A program made the position numbers and the translations under genes. A stretch of DNA of 46,150 nucleotides from assembly GCA_964533185.1 (NCBI GenBank), contig CAZHLD010000019.1, forward strand, positions 1 to 46,150, in the 5' to 3' direction. Shown here piece after piece: positions 1-7,572 of this stretch (positions are counted from its first letter, which is position 1; each line of letters starts with the position of its first letter). Origin of the DNA: CAZHLD01 sp964533185. Its GTDB lineage: Bacteria; Acidobacteriota; Terriglobia; Acidiferrales; UBA7541. Below the pieces are notes generated by a model. That model was not told where the DNA came from and did not search any database. It worked only from the letters and a program-made list of their open reading frames with translations.

Positions 1-21
1 ACAAAAGCGGTTGCTCAAGCC

Positions 22-1491
22 GTGAAGGAGTACAAGCTCTACGTCGGCGGAAATTTCGTCGACTCTGTTTCTGGCAAAACCTTCACCAGCACCAACCCGG
101 CAACGGGAGCGAAACTGGCCGAGGTCGCCGAAGCGGACAAGGAGGATGTGGATCGCGCCGTAAGTGCGGCACGCAGGGCTTTCGAGGCCTGGCGGAAAAC
201 CCCTGCAATCGAACGCGGCCGCATCCTGCGAAGGATCGGCGAGATCATCTTGAGCCGGGCGGATGAGCTTGCCCAGCTGGAGACCCAAGACTGCGGCAAG
301 CCCATCCGCGAGACTCGCGGCGCGGACATTCCGTTTGCCGCCAGCACGTTCGAGTACTGGGGGAGTCTGGCGGACAAGATCGGCGGTCGCGTCGTGCCAG
401 TGCAGGGCGAGTTCCTGAACTACACCGTGCGCGATCCCATGGGCGTCGTGGGGCTGATTATTCCCTGGAACTACCCGTTGCTGATGGCGGCCTGGAAGAT
501 CGCTCCGGCGCTGGCCTGTGGCAACACCGCCATTCTCAAACCCGCGGAACAGACTCCCATCACGGCGATGGAGCTCGCCGGCATCTGCGCGGAGGCCGGC
601 GTGCCCGACGGCGTGGTCAACATCCTTCCCGGATATGGCCAGACGGCCGGGGCGGCCCTGGCAGCGCACCCGGGAGTTGACAAGATCGCGTTCACCGGGG
701 AGTGGATTACCGCCCAGCACATCGTCAAAGCTTCGGCCGGCAACCTCAAGCGGGTTTCCTTCGAACTCGGCGGCAAGTCTCCGATGATCGTCTTTCCAGA
801 CGCGGACCTGGATCAGGCGGTGCGCAGCGGCTTGTTTGGCATTTATTACTGCCAGGGAGAGAACTGCGACGCCACCTCCAGAATCCTCTTGCACCAGAGC
901 CTGCACGAGGAATACGTCGAACGATTTGTTGACCGCGCCAGGAAGATCGTGCTGGGCGACCCGCTGAAAGAAGAAACCGAAATGGGCGCGCTCATCTCCG
1001 CTGAACAGTTGGACAGAGTGAAGGGATATGTCGAGCTGGGCGTCCGGGAAGGGGCGGCGATGCTGTGCGGAGGACGGCCCGCAAAGCTTCCCGGCCTGGA
1101 GCGGGGCTGGTTTTTTGAGCCCACCGCCTTTAGCCGGGTGCGCAACAACATGAGAGTCGCTCAGGAAGAAATCTTTGGGCCCGTCGTTGCCTTCCTAACC
1201 TTTGAGAGCGAAGAGGAGGCGATTCAGATTGCCAATGATGTGATGTATGGCCTGGCGGCATCTATATGGACCCGCGATGTTAAGCGGGCCCACCGCGTGG
1301 CCGCTGAACTACGAGCGGGTACTGTCGAGGTGAACACCTGCTTGCAGATCAGCCCAGCTTCGCCCTTCGGCGGATACAAGATGAGCGGTTATGGCAGGGA
1401 AGGAGGACCACACACCATCGACTTGTATACGGAGATCAAGTCCGTATGGGTGGATCTGAGCCAGGAGAAGTTCGATTGGTACCAAACATGA
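22..1491 (+). CDS. NAD(P)-dependent aldehyde dehydrogenase
   Basis: Soluble ALDH-superfamily enzyme that would oxidise an aldehyde to the acid; the substrate cannot be read from sequence (betaine-aldehyde-like subfamily is the nearest impression). At 489 aa it has the usual family length. Visible signatures: IIPWNYP with Asn150, the cofactor-site Lys173 (LKPAEQTP), FELGGKSP with general-base Glu248, catalytic Cys282 in QGENCDATSR, and EEIFGPV. The Rossmann loop that normally reads FTGSxxxG is FTGEWITAQ (224-232), which is odd. The GTG at 22 gives a normal N-terminus, but the frame stays open to the window edge and no clear ribosome site is seen, so an upstream start is possible. It is followed on the same strand by an amidohydrolase. 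Confidence 0.9.
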   Translation: MKEYKLYVGGNFVDSVSGKTFTSTNPATGAKLAEVAEADKEDVDRAVSAARRAFEAWRKTPAIERGRILRRIGEIILSRADELAQLETQDCGKPIRETRGADIPFAASTFEYWGSLADKIGGRVVPVQGEFLNYTVRDPMGVVGLIIPWNYPLLMAAWKIAPALACGNTAILKPAEQTPITAMELAGICAEAGVPDGVVNILPGYGQTAGAALAAHPGVDKIAFTGEWITAQHIVKASAGNLKRVSFELGGKSPMIVFPDADLDQAVRSGLFGIYYCQGENCDATSRILLHQSLHEEYVERFVDRARKIVLGDPLKEETEMGALISAEQLDRVKGYVELGVREGAAMLCGGRPAKLPGLERGWFFEPTAFSRVRNNMRVAQEEIFGPVVAFLTFESEEEAIQIANDVMYGLAASIWTRDVKRAHRVAAELRAGTVEVNTCLQISPASPFGGYKMSGYGREGGPHTIDLYTEIKSVWVDLSQEKFDWYQT

Positions 1492-1585
1492 CCAGAGCGG
1501 TGGCTCATCCAGCACGGTGTGACTCAGGGGCACGGGCTTCGCCGTTTACAGGAAACAGTCCGTTCATCGATGTGCTGAGGGCTTC

Positions 1586-3043
1586 TTGAGCCTACCCTCC
1601 ATGTGTGCCTCGATTAATCGACGGAGCTTTCTGAAGAATGCCGGGGCGTCTTGCGTTGGTCTGGCCCTTTCCTGCTCGCGCTTGGCCGCTGCCATTGGCC
1701 CCGCCAGCGAGAGTGAAAGGCCCGTTCGGAGCATGGAAAGCTGGCTTGGGCCAGCAGGCCAGCAGGCCGAATGGGCAGTCAAGGCCGCGCGGCTCATCGA
1801 TGGGACAGGAGTCTCTCCGATTCGGAAAGGCGTCGTGGTCGTGCGCGGCGATCGTATCGCGGCAGTTGGACTTGAATCGGCGGTCGAAATCCCGCCACGG
1901 GTGCCGGTCCTTGACCTCGGCGATGAAACTCTCTTGCCTGGCTTCATTGATACGCACAATCACCCCACGCTCAAGCCCATTGGCACGGACCTCAGCTATT
2001 TTAAGCAGTTCTACGACCCCCAGGCCCGGCAAACCGCGCGCGCGGTGAGGAACCTGCGCATCGATCTGCTGAGCGGCGTCACGACCGTGCGCGTAGTCAG
2101 CGAGTTGAATTTTATCGATGTTACTCTCGCGAAGGATATTGAAGACGGGATCATCCCGGGCCCCTGGGTGTTGCCGAGCGGCCCGCGGCTGGCCCCAACA
2201 GGCGGACATCTCTGGATTCCGGAATGGGCTGTGGAGGGGCCCGAAAACATCCGCCGCACCATCCGGAATTACGTTTCGCACGGGTCCCGTCTGATCAAAC
2301 TTGGCCTACTCGACGAATCTCCGGACAAAACCTCCTATTCCGAAGCAGAACTTTCCGCTGTGGTGAGCGAGGCACATGGTTTGGGCGTCCCGGTGACGGC
2401 CCATTGTACCGGCCTGTGGGGCTCTTCGATTCGACTGGCGCTGAAGGCTGGCGTGGACGTGATCGAGCATGTAGTTCCTCTGAACGACCAGGTGATCGAG
2501 CAGTTTCTCAAAGCTGGCGCGGCGATGAGCCTTACTCCTTTTGTCTATCGAATGGCCTGGCCCCAGCCCGCCGAGTATTGGCACTTCGAAGATTTTGAGG
2601 CGCGCTCCGCCAAAGAGTGGATCGATTACAACGCTCAACTCGGTCAGGTGTACTTCAAGACGCATCCCGAGGTCATAACCAAGAACCAGTTCTACGGGCG
2701 CGAGGTTTTCCCCGCGCTTGAGCCCTGGATGGAGGGCGTGCGGAAAGCCTGGAAAGCGGGAGTTCCCGTGGCGGTGGGCTCGGATGCACCGCACGGGGCC
2801 TTTCCGCTCAATGTCGAGTTTCTCGTGGACTGCGGCATACCACCGCTGAATGCTATCGCGGCCGCGACCGGCGTGGCCGCGCGGGTCAGCCGGGTGGACA
2901 AAGTTACGGGCGTGCTGGCTGCCGGGAAGAGCGCCGATCTTATCTCCGTCCGCGGCAATCCGCTCGACGACATCAAGACTCTCAGGAACGTTCATCTCAT
3001 TGCGCGCGGCGGCCAGCGGTTCGATGGCCTCTCGTTCACGTAG
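1586..3043 (+). CDS. Tat-exported amidohydrolase (imidazolonepropionase/prolidase-like)
   Basis: Metal-dependent hydrolase of the amidohydrolase superfamily, acting on an unknown C-N bond substrate, probably outside the cytoplasm. The N-terminus carries a twin-arginine motif (NRRSFLK, residues 11-17) and a hydrophobic stretch. Metal-site signatures follow in order: DTHNHP (about 122-127), TAHCTG, IEHVV and GSDAPHG, then the typical small beta-sandwich end (GKSADLISVRGNPL). The start is uncertain: TTG at 1586 lies 5 bases after GAGG, while the in-frame ATG at 1601 also keeps the Tat signal. It may be co-transcribed with the SnoaL-like gene downstream. Substrate unknown. Confidence 0.88.
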   Translation: MSLPSMCASINRRSFLKNAGASCVGLALSCSRLAAAIGPASESERPVRSMESWLGPAGQQAEWAVKAARLIDGTGVSPIRKGVVVVRGDRIAAVGLESAVEIPPRVPVLDLGDETLLPGFIDTHNHPTLKPIGTDLSYFKQFYDPQARQTARAVRNLRIDLLSGVTTVRVVSELNFIDVTLAKDIEDGIIPGPWVLPSGPRLAPTGGHLWIPEWAVEGPENIRRTIRNYVSHGSRLIKLGLLDESPDKTSYSEAELSAVVSEAHGLGVPVTAHCTGLWGSSIRLALKAGVDVIEHVVPLNDQVIEQFLKAGAAMSLTPFVYRMAWPQPAEYWHFEDFEARSAKEWIDYNAQLGQVYFKTHPEVITKNQFYGREVFPALEPWMEGVRKAWKAGVPVAVGSDAPHGAFPLNVEFLVDCGIPPLNAIAAATGVAARVSRVDKVTGVLAAGKSADLISVRGNPLDDIKTLRNVHLIARGGQRFDGLSFT

Positions 3044-3128
3044 CTCCTTGCGTAGTGGCCGGAGCTTCTGCTGAAGGGATCGGAAACTGGCGAAACCCAT
3101 CAAATCGAACACCGAGAGGAAACGAACT

Positions 3129-3539
3129 ATGTCGCAGAATGCTGCAGACGTCGTTTGCGAGCTGGTCAATCAGTGGAACCGCCATGAGGCCGCCCGGGCC
3201 GCAAGCCTGCTTGCTGAAGATGTTGAGTATTGGGATGTAACCCAGCCCAAAGCCTTCCAGGGGCGCATTGAGGTCCGCGAATTCTTCGAATCGTTCTTTG
3301 GTGCCTTCCCGGATTTGAACTTCGTCATCTTGAGTTTGTTTGCTGCGGGAGAGCGCGTGGCTTGCGAATGGCAGATGCGGGGCACGCAAGAGAAAGAGTT
3401 GCAGGGAATCAATGCACTAGGTAAGTCTATCGACATCACCGGGGCGAGCATTTGCACGGTCCGCGATGGCAAGATCGTTCGCCAGGTGGATTACTGGGAT
3501 AGCGGCACGATGATGCGTCAGCTTGGGTTATCGACCTAG
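3129..3539 (+). CDS. SnoaL-like / NTF2-fold protein (ester-cyclase family)
   Basis: A 136-aa protein with the alpha+beta cone fold of the SnoaL-like polyketide cyclase family. Evidence: the pattern VxELVNQWNRHEAARAASLLAEDVEYWD, RIEVREFFESFFGAFPDLNF, and the C-terminal TGASICTVRDGKIVRQVDYWD that closes the cone. Such proteins are small-molecule isomerases or hydrolases, or binding proteins; the substrate is not predictable. The ATG is preceded by GAGAGGA at a normal distance. It lies 85 bp after the amidohydrolase on the same strand and may share its transcript. Confidence 0.8.
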   Translation: MSQNAADVVCELVNQWNRHEAARAASLLAEDVEYWDVTQPKAFQGRIEVREFFESFFGAFPDLNFVILSLFAAGERVACEWQMRGTQEKELQGINALGKSIDITGASICTVRDGKIVRQVDYWDSGTMMRQLGLST

Positions 3540-3578
3540 CTCCGACCCGTAGATCGTGTTGCGCTGTGGGGTTTGCCT

Positions 3579-4580
3579 ATGAAGCGTGCTCTCTTTCTGT
3601 TGTTGACCGTGACTGCATTGCCCATGGTCACCAATGTTTCAGATCTCAGTCCGACTCCGGTTTCTACGTTTTCCATTGTTGCCGTCGATCCCGCAAACGG
3701 GGATCTGGGTGTTGCGGTTGCCTCGCGCTACTTTTCTGTTGGTGCTGTCGTCCCTTCGGCTGAAGCTGGCGTTGGCGCAGTTGCCACGCAAGCGAACGTA
3801 AACGTCGGTTACGGGCCACGTGCCATCGAGCTGCTCAAGCAGGGACTTACTGCTCAAGAAGTACTCAATAAAATTCTCAACGAGGATAAGTTTGAAGGCA
3901 AAGATGGACGGCAGGTCGCTATCGTCGATGCCAAAGGAAACATCGCTGCCTATACGGGACCCAATGCGCTTAAGTGGGCGGGCGATCGGCAGGGCAAGAC
4001 TTGGTCCGCACAAGGAAACATCTTGGTTGGGCCTCAGGTCCTAGAAGCCATGGGTCGCGCGTTTGATGCCACCCCCAGCGAGCTCGCCGAAAAGTTGTAC
4101 GCTGCCTTGAAAGCAGGTGACGATGCCGGCGGTGACTCACGCGGCCGACAGTCCGCTTCCCTGGTGGTGGTGCGGAAACAGGGCGGGCGTAACATCAACA
4201 ACGATCGCTATGTGCAGATCAACGTAGATGATCACCCGAATCCTCTTCTCGAATTGCAACGTCTGCTCAACCTGAATCTCACCTACAACCATCAGGACAG
4301 GGCGTACAAGCTACTGGGTGCAGGCAAGATGAACGAAGCACGAGAAGCTGTTGAAAAGGCTGCATCCCATTCTCCGGTAGATCCCGACAATTACCTGCGC
4401 CTCGGGCTCCTAAGTTATCTGGCTGGTGATAAGCCCGCTGCACTCGAGCGGTTACTAATGGCCAAAAAGATGGACTCGGATTTTGAGAAGCATTGGCGCG
4501 TACTGATTGGAGTTCGACCTGCATTTAAGGTCGTTCTGGAAGACCAGGAGTTCCTCAAAAAGTTGTTCTCTGATAAGTGA
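3579..4580 (+). CDS. Secreted DUF1028 (Ntn-hydrolase-like) protein with C-terminal TPR-like region
   Basis: An N-terminal signal peptide (hydrophobic residues about 4-20) precedes a DUF1028 domain: STFSIVAVDPANGDLGVAVAS, then ATQANVNVGYGPRAIELL and GRQVAIVDAKGNIAAYTG. DUF1028 is related to Ntn hydrolases, but its reaction is not established. The last ~90 residues (from about 245) form helical repeats resembling TPRs (YKLLGAGKMNEAREAVEKA; NYLRLGLLSYLAGDKPAALERL). The ATG at 3579 is preferred over the in-frame TTG at 3573 because it starts the signal peptide cleanly and has GTGGGG upstream. The IS block begins about 28 bp after the stop. Confidence 0.82.
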   Translation: MKRALFLLLTVTALPMVTNVSDLSPTPVSTFSIVAVDPANGDLGVAVASRYFSVGAVVPSAEAGVGAVATQANVNVGYGPRAIELLKQGLTAQEVLNKILNEDKFEGKDGRQVAIVDAKGNIAAYTGPNALKWAGDRQGKTWSAQGNILVGPQVLEAMGRAFDATPSELAEKLYAALKAGDDAGGDSRGRQSASLVVVRKQGGRNINNDRYVQINVDDHPNPLLELQRLLNLNLTYNHQDRAYKLLGAGKMNEAREAVEKAASHSPVDPDNYLRLGLLSYLAGDKPAALERLLMAKKMDSDFEKHWRVLIGVRPAFKVVLEDQEFLKKLFSDK

Positions 4581-4611
4581 GCTGCTTTTCTACCTTGATA
4601 GTAATGTTCCG

Positions 4612-4621
4612 CACCGAATTG
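4612..4621 (+). repeat. IS3-family inner terminal inverted repeat, left copy
   Basis: CACCGAATTG; the reverse complement lies at 7344-7353. The two copies bracket the orfA/orfB pair. Confidence 0.6.
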
Positions 4622-4644
4622 ATTGGACAGATGCGAGAGTGTAA

Positions 4645-5442
4645 TCATGCGGCGGCTCCGAACGCAAGTAGCTGCTGCCGAGCCTGCTGCGGCGTGAGGT
4701 ACCCCAGGCGCTCGACGATCCAGTGCCGGTTGTAGCGCTCGCGAAATTCGGCAAGCGCCTGCCGCAACTCCTCCACGTTTCGGAACGTCCGCACCCACAG
4801 CAACTGCTCTTTCAGCGTGCGGATGAACCGCTCGACGCAGCCGTTGCCTTCCGGCTGCCGCACGAACGCCGGTGATGACGTCATCCCCAGGAAGCGCAGT
4901 TCCGCCTGATAGTCCTCGCTCAGGTACTGGCTGCCCCAGTCGTGCCGCATCTCGATGCCCGCAGCGGCATTTTCCCGAAAGCCGCCACAGTAGTCCCGCA
5001 CCGCTTGGCGCACCGGCTCGAGCGCCTCGAACCGCGTGGCGCGTTTCGCCGCATGAATGCCGAGGCATTCGGTCGTGCAGTGATCCACCGCCACGAACAC
5101 CGTCGCCGGCCTCTCTTCTGTCGTTACCGTCATGGTGTGATCGGCCGCCCACCGCTCGTGCGGCTCTTTGGTCACGATCGTCCCAGTGTGCGGATTCTCC
5201 GGTCGGGGCAGCGTGCGCGATGGAGCCAGCAACTGCGCCTCTCGCATCAGCCGCAACACGCGCCCCTTCGACGTGCGCACCCCCGCAAAGCGCAGCCGCG
5301 CCCATACCTTCCGATGCCCTTCGCCGTGAAACGGCGAAGCGGCGATGACCGCGCGGATCTTCTCCGTCAGTGCTGTGTCGCTCCACGCCGTCTTCGGCCC
5401 GCGCCGCTGGAGAACCCTCCCGGCTTGCACAGCAATGAGCAT
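4645..5442 (-). pseudogene. IS3-family transposase OrfB, C-terminal part (DDE integrase core)
   Basis: This 3' fragment of orfB encodes the rve-type DDE core: AADHTMTV (first Asp), VAVDHCT, DWGSQYLS (second Asp) and GNGCVERFIRTLKE (Glu), preceded by the HTH_21-like FHGEGHRKVWARLR. The apparent ATG at 5442 lies inside the terminal repeat of the inserted IS256-family element, so the original codons stop at 5436. The missing first 34 codons are intact at 6820-6921 on the far side of the insertion. Joining the two pieces restores a 297-codon ORF without a frameshift. The fragment alone lacks its native start and is probably not functional. Confidence 0.9.
5430..5436 (+). repeat. Target-site duplication of the IS256-family insertion, left copy
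   Basis: CAGCAAT, directly outside the terminal inverted repeat; the second copy is at 6813-6819 (one further G matches on one side). IS256-family elements usually duplicate 8-9 bp. Confidence 0.8.
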
Positions 5443-5461
5443 GTCCCAAGTTTAGTTGAAA
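5437..5461 (+). repeat. IS256-family left terminal inverted repeat
   Basis: 22 of 25 positions match the reverse complement of 6788-6812. Confidence 0.85.
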
Positions 5462-5486
5462 TTGGCGGCTCGCGTGGAGTTGCACT

Positions 5487-6706
5487 TCAGGCCACCTGGG
5501 CTTGGGAGTGCAACTCGGGATTCAGGATTCGATTCAGCTTCTTCAGTTCCCGATAGCCTTTTACCTTTCGAAACTTCTTTTCCGCTTCGAGCAGTCCGGC
5601 GGCGGTCCAGCGGGCCACGTGGTCCCCGGCGCGCCAGCGTTTCACGTTGCGCGCGACGTGCCGCACCGTCGAAAGACACGACTCGATCAGGTTGGTCGTG
5701 GACAGGCTGCGGCGCAGCACGGCGACACCCCCAAGCGGTGCAGCGTGAGGGTTTCCTCCATCCCTTCCTCCAGGCTGCGCGCGGCGCTGGGATTCACCTC
5801 GCACAACTGCCGCCACAGCCGCCGGTCGTACTCGCCGCGGCAGGGTTCGGGCAGGTGATCTTTCCCGTTGCGCCGCTGGTGCAACTGGCAGCGCTGCACC
5901 TCTACTTCCTCGCCAAACACCTTGTGAATCGCGGCCCGCAACGCTTTCGACCCATCCAACACGAACAGATAGCGACGCTCCTGATTCAGCCCGCGCGCGA
6001 CCAGGTCTTCCAGTAACACCTTCGCCACCGTGGCGTTTCCCGTCGCTCCCTGCCACAACCCCAGCACGTGCTTGGTGCCGTTTTCTTCCACCCCCAGCGC
6101 GACCACCAGCGTCTGGCTGGCGAACTCAATCCCGTCAATCAACAACGCCACCAGCTTCAGCTTCTCCAGCCGTCGCTCGCACAGCTCCCGCAACTGATTC
6201 GCCGTGGCCCGCACGAAGTGACGGCTCACGCTGCTCTTGCGGATGCCATAGCCGTCCAACACCGACTCGACCGCCCGCCGATACTTCCGGGTGGAAAGCC
6301 CGCAGACGATGCGCTCGGCCACGGCGCGTTGCATCCGCCCGTCCTGCTGCAAGCGGCGGTAGTTTTCCAGCTCCACTTCTTCCCCCTGACGGCTTCTCAC
6401 CCGCGGCCGAGTGAGCGGGATCTTCTGCCCGCCGAACACCACGTAGCCCGGCTGGCGGCCCCAGCGCAGGGCCCCCGAACCCGGATCAGGCCGGTGCGGC
6501 GGCCCCACCCGCTGCCGCACCTCGTCCTCCAGGATCGCGCGCAGAATCTGCATCCCCACCTCACCGGTCAGCCGCTCCACCTCGGCCTGCAACTCCCCCC
6601 ACATCTCCACCAGCGGCAGCGGCATCCGCACCGCCAGCTCCCGCCCACCGAGCACTTCAAATTCCCCTTTGGACTTCTGGCTTCCCCTCGGGTATCTGTT
6701 CCTCAT
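5487..6706 (-). pseudogene. IS256-family (MULE-type) transposase, single frameshift
   Basis: The mutator-like transposase is read in two frames. The first runs from ATG 6706 to about 5730 and contains ALLIDGIEF and the second catalytic Asp in FVLDGSKALRAAI, followed by VQRCQLHQRRNGKDHLP. The second carries VLRRSLSTTNLIES (catalytic Glu) through the C-terminal SQAQVA and ends at 5487. The shift falls at a C5 homopolymer (5728-5732; G5 on the coding strand). One extra G would give a continuous protein of about 406 aa, the normal IS256 length. It is either a real inactivating deletion or a sequencing error; a programmed shift is less likely. Confidence 0.88.
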
Positions 6707-6787
6707 AGCGGCTCTCCTCTCTCGTAGAGATTTCCACCCCGAACTCTATCCGAGTCCGGGGCGAGAGCCGCTCCTCCCTTTCTCAGG

Positions 6788-6812
6788 TTTCAACTAAAGG
6801 CGGGACATGCTC
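6788..6812 (-). repeat. IS256-family right terminal inverted repeat
   Basis: Partner of 5437-5461. Confidence 0.85.
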
Positions 6813-6819
6813 CAGCAAT
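6813..6819 (+). repeat. Target-site duplication of the IS256-family insertion, right copy
   Basis: CAGCAAT, identical to 5430-5436. Confidence 0.8.
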
Positions 6820-6921
6820 GTGGCGCTGATAGTAAAAACTCGATCGCGCCCGCTCCCACGCCCGTGCTACGCGCGCCACGCCATATACACGCCCCGTGGA
6901 GGAAGAAGCGGCGCGGCTCAT
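6820..6921 (-). pseudogene. IS3-family transposase OrfB, N-terminal 34 codons
   Basis: The ATG at 6921 overlaps the orfA stop (ATGA). The encoded start MSRAASSSTGRVYGVARVAR and the following WERARSSFYYQRH are typical of the OrfB N-terminus. The frame ends at the target duplication and continues exactly at 5436. It is too short to be detected as an ORF on its own. Confidence 0.85.
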
Positions 6922-7307
6922 GGCTTCCACCTCCGCCACCCCAAAGGGCGGGACGTCTCCAGGGCGTGAATCTTTCCACGCAACAGCTCATTGCTCATGC
7001 TCAGATCGGCCACCAGCGATTTCAGCCGCTGTGTCTCTTCGTTGGCCGGTTCGCTCTCACGCGCTCTCAGGTACGCTTCCATGCCCGTCAGGGATCGCTC
7101 CCGCCAGCCGGAAAGCGTGGCGGCGGTGACGCCCAACTCCCGCGAGAGGGTTTCCCAATCCTCGCCGCGCAAGAGCCGCAGAACCGCGGCCGCCTTGCGC
7201 TTGGCGGACCAGCGGCCCTTCGGCCCCGGCCGCTCTTCGGGAGCCCCTCCGGTCGCCCTGCGGGCTCCCTCCAGGGCTCCCGAAGCTGGTTCTCTCTCTT
7301 TGCTCAC
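6918..7307 (-). CDS. IS3-family transposase OrfA (helix-turn-helix protein)
   Basis: The DNA-binding subunit of an IS3-type transposase. It shows the HTH pattern WSAKRKAAAVLRLLRGEDWETLSRELGVTAATLSGWRER, followed by a leucine-rich C-terminal helix (LKSLVADLSMSNELLRGKI) expected to form a coiled coil. An in-frame GTG at 7313 overlaps the ribosome site. The GTG at 7307 sits 5 bases after GGAGG and is preferred. The stop overlaps the orfB start (ATGA), so translational coupling is likely. orfA itself looks intact although its partner is interrupted. Confidence 0.82.
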   Translation of the reverse strand: MSKEREPASGALEGARRATGGAPEERPGPKGRWSAKRKAAAVLRLLRGEDWETLSRELGVTAATLSGWRERSLTGMEAYLRARESEPANEETQRLKSLVADLSMSNELLRGKIHALETSRPLGWRRWKP

Positions 7308-7343
7308 AGACACCTCCTCGTGATTGCTCCCTCATTTTCATCA

Positions 7344-7353
7344 CAATTCGGTG
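7344..7353 (-). repeat. IS3-family inner terminal inverted repeat, right copy
   Basis: Partner of 4612-4621. Confidence 0.6.
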
Positions 7354-7365
7354 TCCAAGAAAACC

Positions 7366-7393
7366 CTAGCCCGGATTTCTCACGAGTGGTGCG
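7366..7393 (+). repeat. IS1380-family left terminal inverted repeat
   Basis: Shares CCCG, ATTTCTCAC and GTGCG blocks with the reverse complement of 9031-9058. Confidence 0.85.
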
Positions 7394-7572
7394 TTGAGTG
7401 AGGCTGGGAGGCTGAAGTCAGCCGGGTTTGGTTCGTGCGCGACGATGCGTCTGTGGGGGCGGTGTCGGGACGCTGTGGGGTAAGGACTTGCGAGTTTCCG
7501 ACGACGATTCGAGACAGAGTTTCCCGGATGGCTTGGAGGGGGTGACGTAGGGTTGCGGGGGAGGCGGGGGTT

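Larger units (their letters stand above)
5437..6812 (-). mobile_element. IS256-family insertion sequence inserted in IS3 orfB
   Basis: A 1376-bp element bounded by 25-bp terminal inverted repeats (5437-5461 and 6788-6812). The repeats share GAGCATGTCCC, then 3 mismatched bases, then TTTAGTTGAAA. A 7-bp direct repeat CAGCAAT flanks it. It carries one minus-strand transposase gene, broken by a frameshift. Precise removal with one CAGCAAT copy restores the IS3 orfB frame. Confidence 0.92.
4608..7357 (-). mobile_element. IS3-family insertion sequence, interrupted by an IS256-family element
   Basis: Element carrying OrfA and OrfB on the minus strand. Its ends are estimated from a 10-bp inverted repeat (CACCGAATTG at 4612-4621, complement at 7344-7353) and the likely outer CA at 7357. 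Without the nested element it would be about 1.37 kb, normal for IS3. No convincing target duplication was seen at the outer ends, so the outer boundaries are uncertain by several bases. Confidence 0.75.
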
